The notes beneath the pieces are model-generated. The model had not been told where the DNA came from. It was given only the letters and a program-made list of their open reading frames with translations, and ran no database searches. A stretch of 10,091 nt of DNA from Betaproteobacteria bacterium HGW-Betaproteobacteria-20. GTDB lineage: Bacteria > Pseudomonadota > Gammaproteobacteria > Burkholderiales > Methylophilaceae. How positions within the stretch are numbered: the stretch's first letter is position 1; the number at the start of each line of letters is the position of its first letter. The position numbers and the translations under genes were made by a program. The stretch is from positions 1 to 10,091 of the forward strand of contig PHCL01000023.1 in the NCBI GenBank assembly GCA_002842195.1. Reading direction: 5' to 3'. Shown here piece after piece: positions 7,340-10,091 of the stretch.

Positions 7340-7392
7340 TAAGTAGCAAGTTTGTTTTCTCAATGGCGAGTTAAACAAAAGCAGTGATTTAA

Positions 7393-7443
7393 CAAAGTGC
7401 CAACGATGGCATTTTGGATAGCAGTAAAAGACAAAGGCGTCTT
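7393..7443 (+). promoter_or_regulatory. ANTAR-type RNA target: two hexaloop hairpins in the nrtA leader
   Basis: P1 pairs 7393-7401 with 7408-7416 (9 bp including one G-U) and closes a six-base loop AACGAT (7402-7407). P2 pairs 7428-7432 with 7439-7443 (5 bp) and closes a six-base loop AAAGGC (7433-7438). The linker is 11 bases. Both loops have A at position 1 and G at position 4, the known signature of ANTAR-protein targets (NasR, EutV, AmiR and NasT classes). P2 shares its 3' strand and most of its loop with the left arm of the terminator, so both cannot form together. NasT binding to P1-P2 should allow read-through into nrtA. The adjacent nasT gene makes the assignment strong. Confidence 0.88.
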
Positions 7444-7485
7444 AATGTTGTGGGTTGAATCCCGCAGGTTAAGGCGCCTTTTTTT
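7433..7485 (+). terminator. Regulated intrinsic terminator (attenuator) in the nrtA leader
   Basis: A lower stem of 12 bp, one of them G-U, pairs 7434-7445 with 7469-7480. An upper hairpin pairs TTGTGGG (7448-7454 region) with CCCGCA (7461-7466) around loop TTGAAT. Seven Ts (7479-7485) follow, giving a strong rho-independent terminator. It ends 40 bases before the nrtA ATG, so termination here blocks the whole transporter operon. Its left arm overlaps antiterminator hairpin P2. Confidence 0.88.
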
Positions 7486-7525
7486 GGTTTAAATATTCAT
7501 CTTTAAAACTATTTAGGAGTTAAAA

Positions 7526-8845
7526 ATGCGCGATAAAAATACGACAAATGTCAGTCAGTCAGAATCAAAAGCCATTGACATGGTAACTAGTGTTGATAGC
7601 ACTAACAACAGCCGTCGTGGATTTTTTAAACAAGCCATTGCCGGTGCGTTTGGTGCAGCGGCAATGATTAATGTTATGCCTGAAGGACTTAAAAATATGG
7701 CCTACGCTGCTGGTTCAGATGCCCCAGAAATAACTGAAGTAAAAATAGGTTTTATACCACTCACCGATTGTGCGCCGATTGTGGTGGCGGCAGAAATGGG
7801 CTTTGATAAAAAATATGGCATAAAAATTGTGCCTACAAAAGAGGCTTCATGGGCGGCGGTGCGCGACAAGCTAATCAATGGTGAGTTGCAAGGGGCACAT
7901 GTGCTGTACGGCATGATGTATGGCTCGCAACTGGGTATCGGTGGCCAGCAAAAAGACATGGCGGTGTTAATGACACTAAGCAATAACGGCCAGGGTATTA
8001 CCCTATCGAATCAACTCAAAGATAAAGGTGTTAAAGATGGCAAGAGTTTGAAACGGGTGATGGATAACGAAAACCGTGACTACACCTTTGCACAAACTTT
8101 TCCTACCGGCACCCATGCCATGTGGCTGAACTATTGGCTGGCAGCCAATGGTATAGACCCGGTTAAAGATGTTAAAAATATTGTGGTGCCACCGCCGCAG
8201 ATGGTTGCCAATATGCGTATCGGCAATATGGATGGCTACTGCGTAGGCGAGCCATGGAATGCGCGTGCCATTTACGACAAAGTCGGTTTCTCCGTGGCAA
8301 CTTCGCAGGACATCTGGGTGGATCATCCAGAGAAAGTATTGGGTACGACCGCAGACTTTGTCGCCAAAAACCCTAATACGGCACGCGCCATGATTATGGC
8401 GGTACTTGAAGCCAGCAGATACATTGATGCAACACAAAACCGCGCCAAGGTGGTAGATCTGATTTCAAGCAAATCTTATGTGAATGCCCCCAAAGATGTG
8501 ATTGGCGGCCGTTTTGTCGGGGACTATGAAAATGGCATCGGCAGAAAATGGAAAGACCCGAATTACATGAAGTTTTTTAATGATGGTGCAGTGTCTTTCC
8601 CCTACCTTTCAGATGGCATGTGGTTTTTAACGCAGCACAAACGCTGGGGCATGTTGAAGTCTGATCCTGACTATTTGGGCATCGCTAAAAAAATCAACCA
8701 GATTGGGCTTTACACAGAAGCCGCTACACAACTTGGAGTTAGCGTTCCGAAAGACCCTATGCGCAGTTCCAAGCTGATGGATGGCATTGTTTGGGATGGC
8801 AAAAACCCTGCGGCTTATGCGGCAGGGTTCAAGATTAAGGTTTGA
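7526..8845 (+). CDS. nrtA: NrtA-type nitrate-binding protein of an ABC transporter, Tat-exported, 439 aa
   Basis: This is the substrate-binding component of a nitrate/nitrite ABC importer of the NrtA/CmpA family. A twin-arginine signal is visible: SRRGFFK (29-35), a hydrophobic stretch rich in Ala (about 38-50) and a cleavage-like AYAAG near 59-63. The mature part starts EITEVKIGFIPLTDCAPIVVA, typical of the family. Residues that line the nitrate pocket in cyanobacterial NrtA appear to have counterparts: Trp109 (ASWAAVRDKL), Gln156 (NNGQGITLS), His197 (TGTHAMWLNYWL), Gly241 (GEPWNARA) and Lys270 (HPEKVLG); this mapping is from memory of the family. A good AGGAG (7515-7519) lies 6 bases before the ATG. 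The regulated terminator precedes the gene, and a REP doublet separates it from nrtB. Bicarbonate (CmpA) or another anion is possible, but the NasT/ANTAR context favours nitrate. The Tat signal argues against it being the cytoplasmic sensor NasS. Confidence 0.9.
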   Translation: MRDKNTTNVSQSESKAIDMVTSVDSTNNSRRGFFKQAIAGAFGAAAMINVMPEGLKNMAYAAGSDAPEITEVKIGFIPLTDCAPIVVAAEMGFDKKYGIKIVPTKEASWAAVRDKLINGELQGAHVLYGMMYGSQLGIGGQQKDMAVLMTLSNNGQGITLSNQLKDKGVKDGKSLKRVMDNENRDYTFAQTFPTGTHAMWLNYWLAANGIDPVKDVKNIVVPPPQMVANMRIGNMDGYCVGEPWNARAIYDKVGFSVATSQDIWVDHPEKVLGTTADFVAKNPNTARAMIMAVLEASRYIDATQNRAKVVDLISSKSYVNAPKDVIGGRFVGDYENGIGRKWKDPNYMKFFNDGAVSFPYLSDGMWFLTQHKRWGMLKSDPDYLGIAKKINQIGLYTEAATQLGVSVPKDPMRSSKLMDGIVWDGKNPAAYAAGFKIKV

Positions 8846-8882
8846 TAACGCGCAACAATGTCAGTGATGTACAAGCTACGGA

Positions 8883-8939
8883 GTAGGAGCGATGCCCTCG
8901 TCGCGAAGTAACAAATCGCGACGAGGGCGTCGCTCCTAC
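8883..8939. repeat. REP-type inverted doublet between nrtA and nrtB
   Basis: Two 24-base arms (8883-8906 and 8916-8939) are inverted copies with a single mismatch, which is a G-U pair in RNA, around a 9-base spacer. Each arm begins GTAGGA and contains its own small hairpin (GCGATG-CCCT-CGTCGC in the left arm). That is the layout of REP elements, which have a GTAG or GGAG head followed by an imperfect palindrome and are mobilised by RAYT transposases; no RAYT gene is in the window. It starts 37 bases after the nrtA stop and ends 27 bases before nrtB. In RNA it would form a very stable hairpin without a following T-tract, so it may protect the nrtA 3' end or reduce read-through rather than terminate fully. 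Confidence 0.8.
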
Positions 8940-8966
8940 CCAAAAAACTTTATCAAAGGAAACAAC

Positions 8967-9896
8967 ATGAACGCGATCAGCATGAACAAAGGGAACTTAA
9001 AAAGCATAAGGCAAGGCAAAAAAATGGACAAAAATTTAAGTAAGTTAATTAAAACGGCAACCATTGCTACCAATATAGCTAAAGAGACTAGCCAGCAAGA
9101 AGCTGTTATGCCGAACAGGTTTAACCTGCAAGCAAAAGCGTTTTTCCAATGGCTGATACCGCCAGTCATGGGCTTATTTTTACTGCTGGCAATCTGGGCG
9201 CTCATTGCACAGTTCACCAAAGGCTTGCCTGGGCCGGTATCTACCATTAAAGAAGCCGTTGTACTGTTTAGTGACCCGTTTTACTCCAACGGGCCAAACG
9301 ACCAGGGTATCGGCTGGAATATTCTGGCATCACTGCAACGCGTAGGTTTGGGTTTTGGCATGGCAGCGCTGGTGGGCATTCCGCTGGGGTTCATGATTGG
9401 ACGCTTTGCATTTTTATCACGCATGACAGCGCCAGTGATCAGCATGCTTCGCCCGGTTTCTCCTTTGGCCTGGCTGCCAATTGGCCTGCTGGTGTTTAAA
9501 GCAGCTAACCCTGCGGCTATTTGGGTGATTTTTATCTCTGCGATTTGGCCGATGATTATCAACACCGCCGTGGGCGTAAGCAAGGTACCACAAGACTATA
9601 TGAACGTCGCCAAAGTGCTTAATTTAAGTGAATGGAAAATCGTCACCAAAATTCTGTTCCCCAGCGTATTGCCTTACATGATGACTGGCGTACGCCTTTC
9701 CATCGGCGTGGCATGGCTGGTAATTGTGGCGGCAGAAATGCTTACAGGTGGCGTGGGCATTGGCTTCTGGGTGTGGGATGAGTGGAATAACCTGAATGTG
9801 GAACACATCATCATCGCGATTTTTGTGGTGGGTATTGTCGGCTTGCTACTTGAACAATGCTTGATTTTGTTAGCTAAACGCTTTTCATACGAATAA
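8967..9896 (+). CDS. nrtB: NrtB-type nitrate ABC transporter permease, 309 aa
   Basis: This is the inner-membrane permease of the nitrate importer, of the BPD_transp_1 type, working with NrtA and the ATPase encoded next. The start at 8967 follows AAAGGA (8955-8960) by 6 bases. The frame stays open upstream to an ATG at 8892, but that lies inside the REP element and lacks a ribosome binding site. A later ATG at 9024 (residue 20) is possible. A hydrophilic N-terminus of about 60 residues precedes the first membrane segment (about 63-83); further segments lie near 128-148, 168-200, 245-260 and 280-303. The EAA-type loop that contacts the ATPase is at about 213-236 (AKVLNLSEWKIVTKILFPSVLP region), and MLTGGVGIGFWVWDEWN is typical of NrtB. 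The stop overlaps the ribosome binding site of the next gene, so the two are closely coupled. Specificity comes from nrtA and the leader, not from this protein alone. Confidence 0.9.
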   Translation: MNAISMNKGNLKSIRQGKKMDKNLSKLIKTATIATNIAKETSQQEAVMPNRFNLQAKAFFQWLIPPVMGLFLLLAIWALIAQFTKGLPGPVSTIKEAVVLFSDPFYSNGPNDQGIGWNILASLQRVGLGFGMAALVGIPLGFMIGRFAFLSRMTAPVISMLRPVSPLAWLPIGLLVFKAANPAAIWVIFISAIWPMIINTAVGVSKVPQDYMNVAKVLNLSEWKIVTKILFPSVLPYMMTGVRLSIGVAWLVIVAAEMLTGGVGIGFWVWDEWNNLNVEHIIIAIFVVGIVGLLLEQCLILLAKRFSYE

Positions 9897-9905
9897 GGAA
9901 TCATC

Positions 9906-10091
9906 ATGGAAAAAAACTTAACAGTAAAACATCTACAAGACCGTTACGTACAACTTGAAAACGTGAATATGTCCTTCGTGACTAAAAAAGGCATCTTCAA
10001 CGCACTCAACAATATTAGCTTAGATATTAAAGAAGGTGAGTTTGTATCCATTATTGGCCACTCCGGCTGTGGAAAATCCACCGTACTAAAC
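9906..10091 (+). CDS. nrtC: NrtC/NrtD-type nitrate ABC transporter ATP-binding protein, 5' part only (62 codons)
   Basis: This is the cytoplasmic ATPase that drives the nitrate importer. Only residues 1-62 are present because the window ends in the frame. The ATG at 9906 follows AAGGA (9895-9899) by 6 bases and starts 9 bases after the nrtB stop. The visible part has a short N-terminal extension, the strand VQLENVNMSFVTKKG (15-29), the family-typical IFNALNNISLDIKEGEFVSI, and Walker A GHSGCGKST (51-59). Whether it is the fused NrtC form (ATPase plus NrtA-like domain) or the single-domain NrtD form cannot be told here; outside cyanobacteria the single-domain form is common, and nrtC is used loosely for the third gene. 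Confidence 0.85.
   Translation, partial: MEKNLTVKHLQDRYVQLENVNMSFVTKKGIFNALNNISLDIKEGEFVSIIGHSGCGKSTVLN

Noticed and set aside
7448..7466. Upper terminator hairpin with loop TTGAAT as a third ANTAR hexaloop
   Set aside because: The loop is six bases long but has T at position 1 and A at position 4, so it does not fit the A1/G4 rule.
8003..8437. Minus-strand open frame of 144 codons inside nrtA
   Set aside because: It is antisense to the conserved core of nrtA, with no ribosome binding site and no recognisable product.
7526..8845. Reading this gene as nasS (cytoplasmic nitrate sensor)
   Set aside because: A clear twin-arginine signal (SRRGFFK) and an AYAAG cleavage-like site indicate export, and nrtB follows as in transporter operons.
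8883..8939. Treating the inverted repeat as a classical intrinsic terminator
   Set aside because: The stem is long and GC-rich, but the right arm is followed by C and a run of A rather than T, and nrtB and the ATPase gene continue the operon.
8892..8966. Upstream 25-codon extension of nrtB starting at 8892
   Set aside because: The ATG lies inside the REP inverted repeat and lacks a Shine-Dalgarno sequence. The ATG at 8967 has AAAGGA at good spacing and removes an Arg/Ser-rich segment that is only translated repeat.

Overview
The window reads as chromosomal DNA from a Gram-negative proteobacterium. Protein style and moderate-to-low GC suggest a betaproteobacterium of the Methylophilaceae (Methylotenera-like); this is an inference from family resemblance, not a database result. 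It holds two unrelated blocks, transcribed divergently from an intergenic region of about 470 bases.

Left block (63-6256, minus strand): a two-gene recombinational repair operon. The upstream gene (3512-6256) encodes an AddB-like protein with a RecB-type nuclease domain but no visible Walker A and too few cysteines for the AddB iron-sulfur cluster. It overlaps by 4 bases (ATGA) the gene for an AddA/UvrD-family helicase-nuclease (63-3515), which has the SF1A helicase motifs and a C-terminal nuclease. Together they look like a double-strand-break end-processing enzyme. Before them, at the window edge, lies a short degenerate tandem repeat.

Right block (6257-10091, plus strand): a nitrate-assimilation control and uptake locus. 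In order it has an NtrC-like site (6594-6610), a sigma-54 promoter (6696-6712), nasT (ANTAR antiterminator), a 223-base leader, nrtA (Tat-exported nitrate-binding protein), a 57-base REP-type inverted repeat, nrtB (permease) and the first 62 codons of an ATPase gene cut by the window end. The leader holds a clear ANTAR-type RNA target: two hairpins with hexanucleotide loops that have A at position 1 and G at position 4. The second hairpin is mutually exclusive with a strong intrinsic terminator that ends about 40 bases before the nrtA start.

The inferred logic has two layers. Nitrogen limitation (NtrC/sigma-54) makes NasT, and NasT bound to the leader prevents the terminator from forming so that nrtABC is transcribed. 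The nitrate sensor NasS, the usual NasT partner, is not in the window. The most notable points are the complete ANTAR leader, the sigma-54 promoter whose predicted start falls on the nasT ATG (a leaderless message), a pseudo-receiver in NasT, and a REP doublet between nrtA and nrtB. No rRNA, tRNA, CRISPR array or transposase gene was seen.
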